DNA of 64,000 nucleotides from Membranipora membranacea (lineage: Eukaryota; Bryozoa; Gymnolaemata; Cheilostomatida; Membraniporidae), in contig OU612073.1 in assembly GCA_914767715.1 (NCBI GenBank), positions 15,438,001 through 15,502,000 on the forward strand, written 5' to 3'. The notes under the pieces were generated by a model. The model made no database searches and was not told the origin of the DNA. It was given only the letters and a program-made list of their open reading frames with translations. Below are positions 23,901 through 38,301 of the stretch, in pieces. The stretch's first letter is position 1. Every line of letters begins with the position of its first letter. The position numbers were made by a program, and so were the translations under genes.

Positions 23901-26900
23901 ATTTTTAGAGGATTCTCAGCTCGAGTTTGATAGTATGCCTAACCAGATAGGGCCGTTCTTAGCGGTCGAGTCGATGGCTTACTTTGAGGCTTATGCTCAT
24001 GTGCTGGCTGGTATGAAGGGTATCAGTGCAGACGGCTTCCCAATGGCTGACTACATAGTCAGGTAAAGGATAATGTATATATTTATATAGATTTAGATAT
24101 ATATTTATATGTATATAATTGTGGATTGGAGCCTGAATAAGATATTGTAGCCTATGTACCTTCATAAGGATTTCGGTGTGACTTACTAATTCTCAACAAT
24201 AAGATACACATTAGGTTCTTAGGTTCTTAGGTCGGATTGACTCTAGCAATCAAAGATACGCATAGGAACGGTGTAGTCACAACATTAGTGTTGAAAGCTC
24301 TAGAATGCCGATTTTTAACATTGGTAATTTACTTCTGCTTTTACCACATTATGGAATATTTTCCTATGATACAATGTGTGTCTTGTTTATCCTAGCTTCT
24401 ACCTAAGATATGATTTGGTATCCCTTTGTTTGTTTATGATCAAAATCCTCACATTTTGTAGCTGTCAGCGCATCATTGGCATGCCACGATATTTGAGCTC
24501 AACTCAACCATACAGGTTTTTCTCGAGTCACGGATACAACCACTTGACATCACCTGTTGCACTGATGAGTCACTATGGAGCGATATGGCCCTCTCATACT
24601 GAGCTAGGATTCAACCCTGCTCAGTGTGATGCCTTCAGAGCGGCACTCACCCAAGAGTTTGTTGTCATACAAGGTAAGAGATTGGTGTTGTTTGGGGAAG
24701 TTGTTTATAGCAAAAATTAGCTCGTGCAATTAAATAATGTAGTACAGTATAGAATACTTTAGATATCAAAAACGAAATCAATGGCATTCATATATTGAGA
24801 CTGTGAAGTTCTGATTCTGTTTCTTAGTCCAACTAAATTAAATTATTGCTTCCGAGGTTGTAGACATGAACATCCTTGATTAGATTATCAATGATTATTG
24901 GGTTATTTCATATCAAGCTGAGTGTTTTATAACTTGTCTCAATCATACTTTGACAACACCTTATCTCTGCTAAGCATATGACATGGCTACCTTATCATTC
25001 TCATAAGCGAGTCGCCGCTACTTGGCAGTTCAGCATTAATACAACTCATCAAATTCGCGTAATGTGGTTAGGATTCCTAGAATTTTACAGATGACATCAT
25101 GTATTCATGTATTCTTAGAAGATTGCCATAAGAGCGAAAGCAGTCCGATAGTCACTTAACTATTCAGTCAATGCCTTTGATTGATCATCAAAGCATGGAA
25201 AAAATCGAGCGCTGAGTTAGATCCAAGTTTGGTTCCTTTTAATCTGTTCAGTACCTGAGTCTACCTACATGAACGATTCAACACATTCAACAATAGCTGT
25301 AGTTGTCAAAAAGGAGAAGTATCCTGTCTTGGCAAAATTTGTTGCAAGACAGGCTATGGGAGAAGCTGCAGAACCTAATCTTCTCTTCTATATTATACAG
25401 GACCACCTGGAACAGGAAAAACTTACGTTGGGCTGAAAATAGTACAAGCTATACTGTATAATCTCTACGGCGTCCCCTGTGCTGAGGATGATGAGGAAGA
25501 TGAGGAACAAAACAGAGGTAAGTATACACTCAATTCAGACCAGGCCCGTAGTTCTAGGGGAGACAAGGAGGTAGGAGGCAGGGATGCACTGCTTCCCCTA
25601 GAAGGCTAAAAATAGTGACCTAAAAACACTATAATTGAATAATCCATGCCAGATTCAGCTCCTCTGGGATTTCCATTTGCTTTTTATATAGCTCAAATTG
25701 CTTGGGGAGGAGCTTACAGCACCCCGCCTGGGGGTGCTTCGGACTTGCTTCGGACTTGCTTCGGACTTGCTTCGGACTTGCTTCGGACTTTTGGCTCCCC
25801 TACCATTTTTTTAAACTACGGCCCTGTAGATACATCAAAACATTAAAACTATGCATTAAGGGGATAGATCTGGTGACTTCATAAAATTTTCCTACAGATT
25901 TATATTACTAATACATGTATATGCTAAATAAATTCGGTCCAGGGCTTCTGAATACGAATGGTGCCATGGTCACCTGTAATATAGTGGGATGATTTCAGAG
26001 TCGTCTGCTCTAATTATCATTGAGGATAACTCCTATTCTTTTTTAAGCAGCTTCAATGTAAAAATATGCGTTATGCTTGCTGTCTACAGACAGTATATTG
26101 TACGCAACTCATCTTTCTGTTTAGACAGAAATTTACTTGCAGCAGGAAACAACATTGCCTCCTATTTGCGTTTATTCATTTTGAGGAGTGAATTGGATGT
26201 TTAGAAGCACTTCAAAAACACTTGATAGTTTGTTTAATATGATCCTCAGTCAGTGAGCATTGTTTCTTTTCTTTTCTTTTCCTTTTTTCCTTTTCTTTTT
26301 TAGCTTCAATTGCACTAAAAAAATGTATAATATATGTCAATAAGAGTTTTTTGGTCTAGGTATGGAGCTAAGGCACGCATCATGAACAAACACAAATTCA
26401 ATTTTCCAACAAGTTCAGCTTTGTGTTTGGAGAATGAAATATTGCTGTCTAAAGTTATTCCAAGAAACTTGTTACTGCTGAATATCTTACAGATGGTGCC
26501 ATGCACAAGATTAGTACACTGAGTGAGGATATGAAAGATGTACTGAAGACCAGCTGTCCTCCCAAATGTCTGAACCAGCTTCTCGTGGTATGCTACACTA
26601 ATCATGCTCTGGATCAGTTCTTGGAGGGTATGCTTCAGTTCTGCCCTAAAAAAGGTAAGCATGCTGCTTTGACAACCATTATGATATTTGTATTTATCCA
26701 TGTTTTGAGATTTGACGGTTTTTGCACGAATGAGCGCTGACAGCAACACCTAACATCATTCCATCAACATTCAAATAGCAATACTTTTATTAGCCCCACA
26801 TTCGGTCTGCATTGTGCTCCAAGTATCTTTGGATAATATGAAGATGGGTTACAAGTTGATCCGTCAAAATTATCCTATAATTTGAGAAATCCTAATTGTA

Positions 26901-29900
26901 CAGACAGCCAAATGAGCTTGATAATACCCTAGTACCTACCAATACATAGACTAAAAGCTTTTAAGAAAATTAAAACCAAGAGGTTACATTCATTGTAATG
27001 TAAGACTTTTGTTGTAGACATCGTTCGGGTTGGTAGTCGCAGTAAGAATGAGGCACTCAGTGGATGTAACCTACGTAACAGGAGAGTGAGGAAGTCTCAA
27101 GGCTTGTTTCATGCTTATAATGACCTGAGGGCGAAACGTGAAACATTTCTGGTAAGTGAATATTAATATCGGAATGAACAAAAATTCGCAAATTCAACTC
27201 ATAATGTCTTGTGTTTGGTAGATGTATTGGTGAAAGACCATACAGACTACAGGCTCTTTAATGTGGCTAGACAGATTTAACAAGCGATGTTCACGTTGTG
27301 CACTCTGTGTTGTAACTATAGCCATTCTATCATGAAGGCTCTCTTTGATATTTATTTCACTGTATGTTTAGGAGAATCTTATGTGTAAGTTCAGGTATTT
27401 TGCACGGCGGAATATTTAGAGAATCAAGAGGAAGAAGCCTCAAGGTGCGCTGTCGTGCCAACATTTGTATTATTTGCCTTTTATAACTTCAGAAAGAGAA
27501 TAAGCTGGATCAGCTCAAGACACAGATGGATTTCTGCAGGACTGCTATTCTGCCGCATACAGTTGAAGGCTTGTGGGATGATTATCCAGACTTACAGAAT
27601 CAGATTTCTGGATACGCTGATCAGCTGGGCCAACAACGAGGTTATCACGCTCAACATGCCATGACCATATGGCTTGGATGTGGTAAGGGTTTCGACAGAT
27701 TGCCTCATAAATTTTTATGAATTTTTAAAAAATTGAACTATCGCATGAATGAATATCGGTTGGCCATTACTACTTGGAGGAGCTCCCCTTGATTGCATAA
27801 CTGAACTTTACATTCTATTTTTTGCACCCTGTAAAGATATGAATGCAAGAAGACGTGGAAAGGCCAACCTTGCATTTAATAAGGCTTTGGCTCTGATATA
27901 TGTTACTTTTCACATAGACTTCAATTTTTTGTGTGAATAGATCCGATAAGTTTTGTACAGTCCGAGCAGAGAGCTGCCAGAAATCAGTCAGATTCTGAGG
28001 AGGAAGAGGAAGAAGAGAAACAAGAGGTCGATGACTCTGTCGGTAGGAATACCCTATTTTTCACTATTTTTTATCACTATACCTGCATATAATAAATACT
28101 ACTCTGATAATATGTACCAATACCTGATAATGAATCAACCAAAAGATTCATCATACTCAAACCCCTTGTGAATGTATTTCTAGCAAAACAGCCAGGCATT
28201 TTGTCAGCGGTATTTTGCTTCCAGGCTATAATTGTACCGACTACTCCGATCTGAGATAGCCAATAATATCAAACAGGTCCTTGACCATGTAAAGAGAAAC
28301 TATTCAGCTAGCAGCATGCTGTTATCTGTTCAATTCAGTCACATAGATACTTGTACCCAGAAAGCTGTTATCTTTTAATACAGTTCTTTCTGGCTCATTG
28401 CAGATATTGAGGGAGAGGCTGAGAGGGAAATGGAGAACAGAATGGAGGAGAACGAGGATGACCTGGGATTCCTGGCTCAGCTAAGAAAGAATGCCAAGTC
28501 CTCAATCACCTCGGCAACAGGTTAGACAAAATTATACCCAGTATTTTTGTCGACAAAAAATCCAAAAACAAAAACATAAGAACAACATTAAATCATTAAT
28601 TCCAACAAGACAAGAATATTGAAACCTAACCCTAGATCATCACTACATTCAAAGTGTTTGATTATTAGATTATATTAGTTTTTTGTAATATTTTTTTGTT
28701 TTTGTTGAGGACGTGGATTAATTTTTCAACCAAAATAGAGGCATTAACCCCTGTGATGCCTGAATGAATTCTGAAACCTTCTTATCTGTGATTATTTCAG
28801 ATCTTGCTGAAAAAGCTATTGGCGGTGCTAAAAACTTTCAGGGTGTGAAGCTTACTAAAGCTCAAACCCACAAACTAGCTCTGAAGATAAGAGACCAGCT
28901 GGCAAGCAGTGACATGTTTAATGAGGAGGAAGTACAGTATTATGTAGATAAGTCTCATGACAGGCCGGACCTGCTCAGCGTCATCAGTATGGAGCAGAGG
29001 TAAATTTAACACACGTATCGTTATAAAATACATATATTATCGTTTTATTGTGTTTGCTGCCATAAAACAATTTGTAAAAGAAAGAAAACCATTTTTAAAT
29101 ATAAATAAATGCAAATGTCCGCCAGAGAGTCTGGGACATGAATGGTGGCCGACCCTCCCACAAATCGCAATAACACCACCTGTACATCAAGAATTAAGAG
29201 GCCAGACTGATTGTATCAAGAAAAGCCATCGAAATGGTGAGGATATTGTCTTATTTTTTGTCACTCCTTATATCAGCACTATAAAGGATCTTGTATGACG
29301 CATCTGTTTAACTTTGAATGTTAGTGATGTTGACCGTCAAAGAGTGCCTATATTAACGATGCATCAGGTTTCATGTGTGCACTTTCCAATTGATAAGTTT
29401 GCATGTGTTCTCTTTAGATGGAAGCTGTATAGATTCTTGGTATGGAAATACCAGCATGTGCTGGCCAAGAAGATGAAGACTTTACAGACTATGTACACTG
29501 ATCTGGTGAAGCTTGGTGAAGATCTCAAGTAAGGTTTATGTAATGAATTTATTTGTGTCCTACATATATGCAAGTGTAACATGACCACTGGGCATTATGT
29601 GCTTGTGGTCAACATTATTTTTGCTTAAAGTCGAAGGTATAATTTATAGAGCTTGCCAGTTTTTGGCTAAAACAGACTTCACATGACACATTTCATATAT
29701 CAAGTATATTAAGTATCGCACACAATTGAAAATAGTGACATTTATCATTAGCAAACATTTTCTCACTCACATACTTTATGAAAGAGTTGAACTTTGCTAG
29801 CTAAAATAAGTGCTAGCTAACATAAAGCGACCCTTGAAATAGTTGAACTAAACTAACTAACTAAAATTAGCCCCTCTAGGATACTGGCGCAATTTTTGAT

Positions 29901-32900
29901 GTTTTTGCATTGCTGTATCAGGAAACAAGAGGATATTGAGACACTATCTACAGCTAAGGTGATCGGTATGACTACGACCGGGGCTGCCAGGTATCAGCAT
30001 GTGCTCCAGCAGGTCGGTCCTGAGGTCGTCATAGTCGAGGAGGCTGCTGAGGTACTAGAAGCTCACATCGTCACAGCTCTGAGCAAGAAGTGCCAACACC
30101 TCATACTCATAGGTAAGTGATAAAAGAAATATCCGGGGCACTTCAATTTACTAGCTTGACATTGATGACAGGTTCATTCTGTGAATTATAGGACAATAAA
30201 ATAAGGTGTAACACAATCGATTCTCAGCCAACTCTCTCTCAAAAATTAAGCATTGCATTTTGATTTCGGTAGAGAACTAATTTTTGAAGTGACCCTATTC
30301 CAATGATTAAGATGGCTGTACATACATTGTAGTCTGGCTCTACCATTGTATAATAGCTAAGAGATACAGGTTTTTCGAGCATAAAAATATTTAGTGACAG
30401 TAACAAAGCAACTCTTGTTGCACATCATGGAATGGAGATATTATCATAATACTGACAGAGTGTGTTGGTGTTATGCTCTGGTTGAACAAGTGAAAGAAAG
30501 GTTTTTGAATGATAGCAACATGTTGCTCAACTTCTCTCCATGGTCTTATGTTTTTAGGAGATCACAAACAGCTGAAACCAAATCCCACAGTATATGACTT
30601 AGCTAAGAGATACCATCTGGACCTCTCACTATTTGAGAGGATGGTAAATAATAAGCTTCCTGTGAAAACTCTGAATATTCAGCACAGAATGAGACCGGAG
30701 GTGTCTAAGTTTATGAAGCACATATATGAAGATGGGCTCGCTGATCATCAGAGCGTTAAGGGAAGAGATAAAATAGAAGGTAACCTATTAGATGTTTACT
30801 GGATTGGGCGTATAGCAATGCAACTTTTACCCTGCATGGCATTCACTGGAAATTCCAGAAAACTAGAATGTGATTTATTCCCTATTCCAAAAGAGATGTT
30901 ACATTGTATTTCATAACCTATGCCCGGGTGTCACAAGTAGGATGAATCAGTATGAATATATGATATAGCTCTCATTCAGAAGGACAAAAACTGTTGGGTG
31001 TCAAGATTTGGGTGGTATCTAAGCATTTCTGAACAGGTCATCACCTAATGAAAATCAGTTGGGCAGTAATAAGTACGCAAATGCAAATTCATATTCCATA
31101 CCCCTCAATTTGTTAACTGGTATAATATCTCTTTGCAGGCGTGGAGAAGCCAGTGTACTTCTTCAATCACAATCAGTTAGAGAACTCGGACGAGCAGCTG
31201 ATGAGTAAGAGTAATGAGTTTGAGGCTGAGATGGTCGTGGGATTAGCCAGGTATGCAAGTTAAAGTTACATCTTTAGCTGATTTTAAGTTATTACCAGGA
31301 GGGAGTGTTGTTTGAAATGGTCTTGCTTAGTTTTTATTTCATTTTATTTTTATAACTTCATTGGCATCTACATCATTCTTGAGAAATGTTTTTCAAAAGT
31401 GCCTTTAAATGAGAAACAAAAGTGGGCTAGAAAAATTATGAATGCTTATTGCAACATGTTTCATCCCTACTAGCACAGATTTCATGTCCGAACTCAATCA
31501 TGTTTTTGTTACCTGTATTTGTATCAAGCTTTCCGACAATCTTATATTGTAACACCATTGGCTTTAGAGAAACATCACTTTTTTTTTCCGTAGATATTTG
31601 ATGAGACAAAACTATGAGCCTACAGACATCACCATCATCACCATGTACACCGGACAGCTGCTTCTCATTAAGAGGAAGATGCCTCGGACAGAATTTCAGG
31701 GGGTTAAGATTACTTCTGTAGACAACTTCCAAGGTAATCTCTGAATTCTGTAAATTTAATATTCCAAGCCAACAGATTCCAGATTTTAGAGATTCACCAC
31801 CCCAAAATGACAGGGATTTACGAATACGAAATAATATTTAATCCTTCAAATTAACTGAACCTCTTCAGGAGTAAACGTTAGCTAGAGTTTAGTTCTGCTT
31901 ATTTTTGGTTATTTACTGTTAGCTAGCAATTAATTTTGGTAAGCCAACATGGGAGTCTTTATATCGAAAGAGGATGAGTGAATGTTAGCCATGTTTAATG
32001 TCAGCTATATCAAGCATGTTCAAAATATCGATCTTGTCCTGCTGCCAATATTTTGCACTTCTAGGGTAGCATTATGTTACTCATGGAGTAGTCATAGAGC
32101 AATGGATGGGGCATGGGTCTTTCAATTTAGAGGTCCTGTGTTGGATATCTGGTGAATCACTTGTGGCGTCAGGTTGATCATGCGACCTCAAATGCTCTTG
32201 TGCAAAATTAGTGTACATTACGTTATCCTATTCAGGTGAAGAGAACAAGATAATCATCATCTCTTTGGTCAGAAGTAACAACGAGAACAAGCTGGGATTT
32301 GTGAAGATAGAGAACAGAGTCTGTGTGTCTCTCTCCAGAGCTAAGTACGGCATGTATGTGTTCGGCAACTTTGATATGCTCAAACGAGGCTCAGGTAAGC
32401 ACAGACGCGAGTGTATTATATATTCGCTAGTTGATATGTCAGTTTTTCCCGTCAGGACAACACACTGAGATGCCAATGGAAATCCTACCGGGCTAGGGTT
32501 GATCTATATCAGAAAAAAGTTTTTTCTCTGGTATTCTGTGTGAATAATGTTTATAATTGTTGTAGTGCAGCCACATGGATATTGAGCTTTTTTATCACAA
32601 CATATTCTATTTGAGAACGGCCCACAAATTTTCTAGATTTCCTGTTGACCTCAAAACAAAAGCCGTTTTTATTTGTTTGAACTTATCTTGAGCTATGTGT
32701 TTTCTGTCTCCAGAGATGTGGAAGAAGATGGCTGATGAGGCTGAGAAGGCTGGAGAACTGGGCAGTAAGCTCACACTGGCCTGTCAGAGACACGGTAATC
32801 CCTGTGATATCGAGAAACCACAAGACTTCAACACTAAAGCACCTGCTGGTCAGTAAATGTGCCTTTGACACGAAATCCATTTCATTTCCATTTCTCTAAA

Positions 32901-35900
32901 GTAGATGGTAAGCAACTGGATGCAAATTGGAGTTAGGGATATTACACAGCAAAATTATATCAAATTTCTACAGCCATCAATTTTGTGTAACAGCAATGGC
33001 GGGACTCCTTCTACCATATATTGGCAAAAGTATTTCATAGTTGAGCCCCCCCTCCCTCCCAGTTATTTGACAAAACTAGTTCTATGGATATGGGCCAGAT
33101 TCTGCATTATGCAGAGAAACAAATATGTTTATAGGCACAAATTTCTCTATTTATGACATATTCATGGAAGGATGATTTTTTAAAAATGATTTTCAGGAGG
33201 ATGTCAGGAGTTGTGCCGTGCTAGACTCATCTGTGGACATAGATGTCAGATGACATGTCACGTTAGAGATCAGAATCACACCGAATACAAATGCCCATCT
33301 AAGTGTTCAAAGCCATTGGAGAACTGTGGTCACCCTTGTCCAAGTAAGAAAAGACTGTTGCTGAACATGACACCCACAGTGGTCAAAAATTTCGTAAATG
33401 AGTGCTTTCGTGAACCATGCATCTTTAATAATATTTTGTTTTGCTGTTTCTCTGGTATTCAATGCAGCAATGAAAAGCCGTGTTTATCTAAAGCTGGCAA
33501 TATCTTGAAAATAGGGGCCATCCCCAAACTAAAAACTCACGTTCATTTATAGTCTCGCTACCATGTGATACCCTGAGAGAAATCTGGATGTTACTCGTTT
33601 TTTTTCAATGACAGTACGGGTCTACGACTCTATACTGCTGTGGCACATGAGTATCATCGATCAACAGTATTAATTCTCACTGGATGTTACAAACTATTTT
33701 GCAGGACTTTGCTCACAGAAATGTATGCAGTGTGTGAAGAAAGTTTCCGTTAGAATGGGGTGTCAGCATGTAATAACCATACCATGTTACAAGCAGTATG
33801 GGCCTGTGGAGGCTATTATGTGTACTGAAAACTGTGACAAAGTTCTACCATGTGGACACACCTGTCAGAAAAAGTGAGTGGCACATTTGTGAAGTTTGAT
33901 AGATACCAACCATGAGAGGGCTGACCTTCTGCTGAATCTGAGATTAGGTTTTAAGATAATCTTTTTTTTTGTAATACTCTATTTGGCAATCTAAATCATT
34001 TTGAGGAAATTTTTTACAATTAGTACTAGATTCAGTTATACATTTACTTTACATTTAGTAGTAACATTAGCCTTTACATTCTCTAATGAGTTAGAATTCC
34101 CTCTTAAATCTCGAGTGAGATGATTATTTTCTTTATGTTCAGGCCAAATTCACAATTTAGCGCTCAAAGAAGGTTCCAAACCTGTAAAATGTATGGCCCT
34201 TTTCGCTCTACCTATCGGCTCTTCTCATGCAAGTTATATACAATCCCAGAATACATTTCTAAAGCCAAACACAATGAAAGGCTCAATCTGTGAACATCTG
34301 ATTGATATCCCTCTGCAGGTGCTCTGAGCCATGCACTACCGAGTGTAAGGAGCAGGTGTCACTCACCTGTTCTGTGTGTCAGGAGAATAAGGCTGTAGAC
34401 TGTTTCTATCAGCAGAGACTGACCAGATACCCTTCAGCTTATGTGTTCAGATGTGATACTAAATGTGATGAGCTGCTTGTGTGTGGTCATCAATGTACCG
34501 GCAACTGCTACGACTGGTATGGTATTAAAATTGTTGGTCCTGATTGTTCAAAGCTGATGTTTTAAAGTCCAAAAATGAGTGACGCAGTAGTCTCAGCTTT
34601 AAAAAAAATCTAGTATCAACTGCGACTGAATAACTGATGGAAACTTTGATACCCAGTTGTTATCTTAGGTTTTAGGCAATATTTTTCTTGAACTGAATCG
34701 TTGCTATTTCAGAGTTTAATCAATGTAACACAGTTTGGGAAGGGATTGACAATTTAGTATTGATTTTTCGAGTCTAAATTGTCATATCTTCCTGTCCACA
34801 ACACTCACCACAGCAGGTCCTCCTGCTGAATGATAAAGTGTGTCTCTTGTTTTTAGTCGACAGGGTCACCAGAAATGTTTGGTGGTTTGTGATAAGCAGT
34901 TACCATGTGGCCACAAATGTAACCATATGTGTCAGGACTGTGTGGATAATGGACAATGTCTACCGTGTAACCAGCCTTGTCAATTCAGGTATGTTTGATC
35001 CCTTTGTTCCTTTCCCTAACCATACAAAGTCACTCTGGCCAACAGAATTATGTTGAATTGGTTGAAAAATTGGTTTGCCACCTGATCCCACGGGTCAGAA
35101 GCGAGCATCTAAAAATGGGCGTAGTAAGTGGTCATTCTATTATTTTATAACATGTTTCATTTAAACGCTGGACATTCATAACCATAGTAGAATATTCAAA
35201 GTAAACTTTGCATGGAGATTATCTAATGCTTTGGCCCTGATTGGTTTGTCTGTAGCTAGGTAGAACACTTAAAGTGAGTTGTTAGTTATCTTACCTTGTC
35301 CAAAGGGAACACAACTACACCATTACAATGACTTGTGCCATATTTTTCAACCTTGCTGCTGCTCCTTGTTGAAGCTAATCAATAAAGGGCGTGTCCTGTG
35401 TTGACTTTGACCAGCTATGTTAACCGCATCATCAAACTGGTTCCTGCGAAGATTCTTCAATTATGTCTTTTTCAGATGTTCTCATGACACAAAGTGCAAT
35501 CAGGCATGTTCTGATGCCTGTGTGTTCCACGTTGCTGATGTAGGGAAAACTTGTAGCTGGGGATGTGAGCATGATAGCTGTCAGAGGGACTGTGGACAAC
35601 CATGCTCCCACATCCCTTGCTCTAAGCCCTGTGGTCTCAAAGTGAAATGCAGAAAGAAAACCTGCCAGGTTAGAAAACCACACTTTGCTATTTTAAGGGG
35701 TTTCAAGTTTCAGTGTGGCCATAACTCTGTGGTTACTTCTACTAGCAACATGAATATGTGGTTTTGTTGTTTAGAAAGTTGTCACCCAAAACAGTCAACC
35801 TTGTGTGAGGAAATGGACTACATACATGAGTTGATCAAGTTTTGAGCCATTTTGATTAACCAGTAGCCCAGATTACTGATTTGGTATGGGTTTCCGAGAC

Positions 35901-38265
35901 TTTTACTCTGGTTGGTTTGAATAACCTTGTACAGTAAAACCAGACAAGATTGATGACTGATACAAAAATGTACTTTAACACATTTGAAAGACATTCATGT
36001 TTAAAAACAGATTTATCAACTGCACTGATCACTGTCAAAACATAAATATTTACCCACACTGCTATGAGCTTATACCTACAATGTTATTCCAGGATTACAC
36101 ATGCTCTGGTGTATGCGGAGAGAAATGTCCTAAGATGTGTCCGAGATGTGACACAGCTAGAGTTACAAAGTCTCTGAGTTTCCTAGCTCCATCTGTCGAT
36201 TTTGATGACAAGACACTATGGGTGACACTAGTAGACTGCAACCATGTCCTGCCTGTAAGTGAACCTGACTGCTCAGAATACTGATTCTCCAAGCTATGTA
36301 ATGATTCAAAATAGCCTCAAATTATTTATTAAGTATTACAAATAGAATTATGGCATTAACAGCAGGTGCCACTGTTGTTTCTTTTAGCAGCCATGTGTTT
36401 GACTATCCAATAGTTGCCCAAATCACGGTGTAAAATGGGACTCTTTGCTCAAATGCTAGCTAACTTTCAACATGATCGTTTACAACTCAGGAATTGAAAC
36501 ATTCTAAATTTTCTGTCAGGTTGAATTCATGGACAGACTGATTTTTGGTACTACCGGGCCGACACTTTTCCACTGCCCCATCCCTAAATGCCAGAAGGTG
36601 ATACTGAACACTGCCAGATACATTAATAAGTGTAGACCAGTCAAACCACTCCCCGGAACAAATGCTACAGTGCTGACAAATATAAGAGGCATCGGAGGTC
36701 ACACACAACAAGCTGCAGGTAAAAATAGAACTTATTTCAGCAATGTTGAATTATAAAACAAGCGCTTATTGAGTTATTTGTGTGTTACCTATGTAAACAA
36801 AAGCTTTGTGAAGTGCTAGAAAAGCAAGGGACAACTGGAGTTAATTTTGCTGCCAACATTATTTCTATGATGTTGTCATGAAGCTGTCATGAAGCTGCTA
36901 CCATCCCGCCACGACGCAGAGTCAAAACCACATCTACACAGCCATTTTTAATTGAATTGCCCCGGAAAAATATTCATTTTGGCCATGAATAGACTGAGAT
37001 AATTCAACATGAACAGAGAGCGGAGTATGAAATTTTAATCTACCTGACCGGGGTGTGTGTTCTGTCACTTATGTTCAAAGATCACATTAACTTGGTACAA
37101 AGCCCCCTCTGCTGAAAAGAAGCTTTGTACCAAAGTTCGTTTTGATATTAATGTGTCCTGTCATGCAAAGACTAATTTGTGCTTTTGTGATTTTGTCATG
37201 TGGTTTTGTGATGTCTATGGTTATGGTTTGTTCAACAGTTCCATTCAGATCCCCTGCATTAGACAATGGCGGAGGGAATCTGTCCTCATTCTCAAGCCCA
37301 GCCCCTGGTGCAGCACATGTAATGACATCACAACAAGTGTTTGTCTCCCCTGCTGGGACTAAACGAGTATATTCTCGAGATGAATTGATGAAGATGAAGG
37401 ATTTTAGGTCCTCCAAAATTGTCCATAGCATCATGCAGCATATGCCCGATAATCTTAGACAAGGTGAGATGATTGAAAGATGTTGGTAGACCTAATGCAA
37501 TGATCAAAAAAGAGATTTCGGGTTTCACTATTCTTCCATTGACTAACCACTCAAAACATCTTTTAATATTCTTCTGCTGTAATATAAATAATCATGTTGT
37601 TGTTGGTTATGGTTTTTTTGGTACTCATAACTCTATCTTAGCATGAGTCAGTTGTCTTCTAGTGTATCTCTTTATCATAGCATCACAAATTCTTTTTTTT
37701 TTAGCATTGGATTAAGTCAACAATTCATTTTTATTTCTACAGCTCCTGTTCCAGCACCTCGGGTGAGAAACCCTCCACCATCCACATCATCCCAGGGTTC
37801 TGCTGCTGGTTTCACGATCCCGTCCATACCACTGTCAAAAATCAACCACTCTCTTGACACCGCGAAATTTAACAGTGAACTGAAATCTCTATCTCGTGAA
37901 TTCAAAAACTACAAAAACGAGAGCCACACAAGACCTGGTAAGTCACCGCAGTCGACTATTCAGCTGTCACGCTGTAGTCAACCAACAAAGTCAGAAGCAG
38001 GTGAATACAAGGAGCCAGTATTACCTATAATCATGTTTAACTTGTTTGGGATGACTTACTGTCAGCTGGTTCAAGCATGTTCGAAAAGGCCAAATTTTTT
38101 TCTATGGTAGTCAAAATCCTGTCAAAACTAGTCTGAGCCCTCCAGACTCTTGCCCACCATTCGATGGCCCCCCGGGGGCAAAACATACTTCCTTTCCAAA
38201 TCCCCTTACATCAATCATGGTTGATATTGAATGAATATTTGTTGCTGTCTTACTATAATTATTAA

Positions 38266-38301
<36 letters not shown>

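Larger units (their letters stand above)
25401..32394 (+). other. ZNFX1: ZNFX1 SF1 helicase core
   Basis: Motif I GPPGTGKT is at residues 545-552, opening its exon. Motif Ia [11 protein letters not shown] is in exon 26493-26654. Walker B is VEEAAE (960-965), motif [11 protein letters not shown] starts the next exon and IQHRMRP follows. VDNFQGEE and [14 protein letters not shown] (motifs V and VI) are in exons 31594-31733 and 32236-32394. A long acidic insertion (exons 27941-28520) separates Ia from II, as in other ZNFX1 proteins. All residues needed for ATP binding and hydrolysis are present, so I expect an active enzyme. Confidence 0.92.

Noticed and set aside
26315-26749. 144-codon minus-strand frame in the ZNFX1 intron/exon
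   Set aside because: Only its last third is LINE-like. The rest is antisense to the exon encoding helicase motif Ia.
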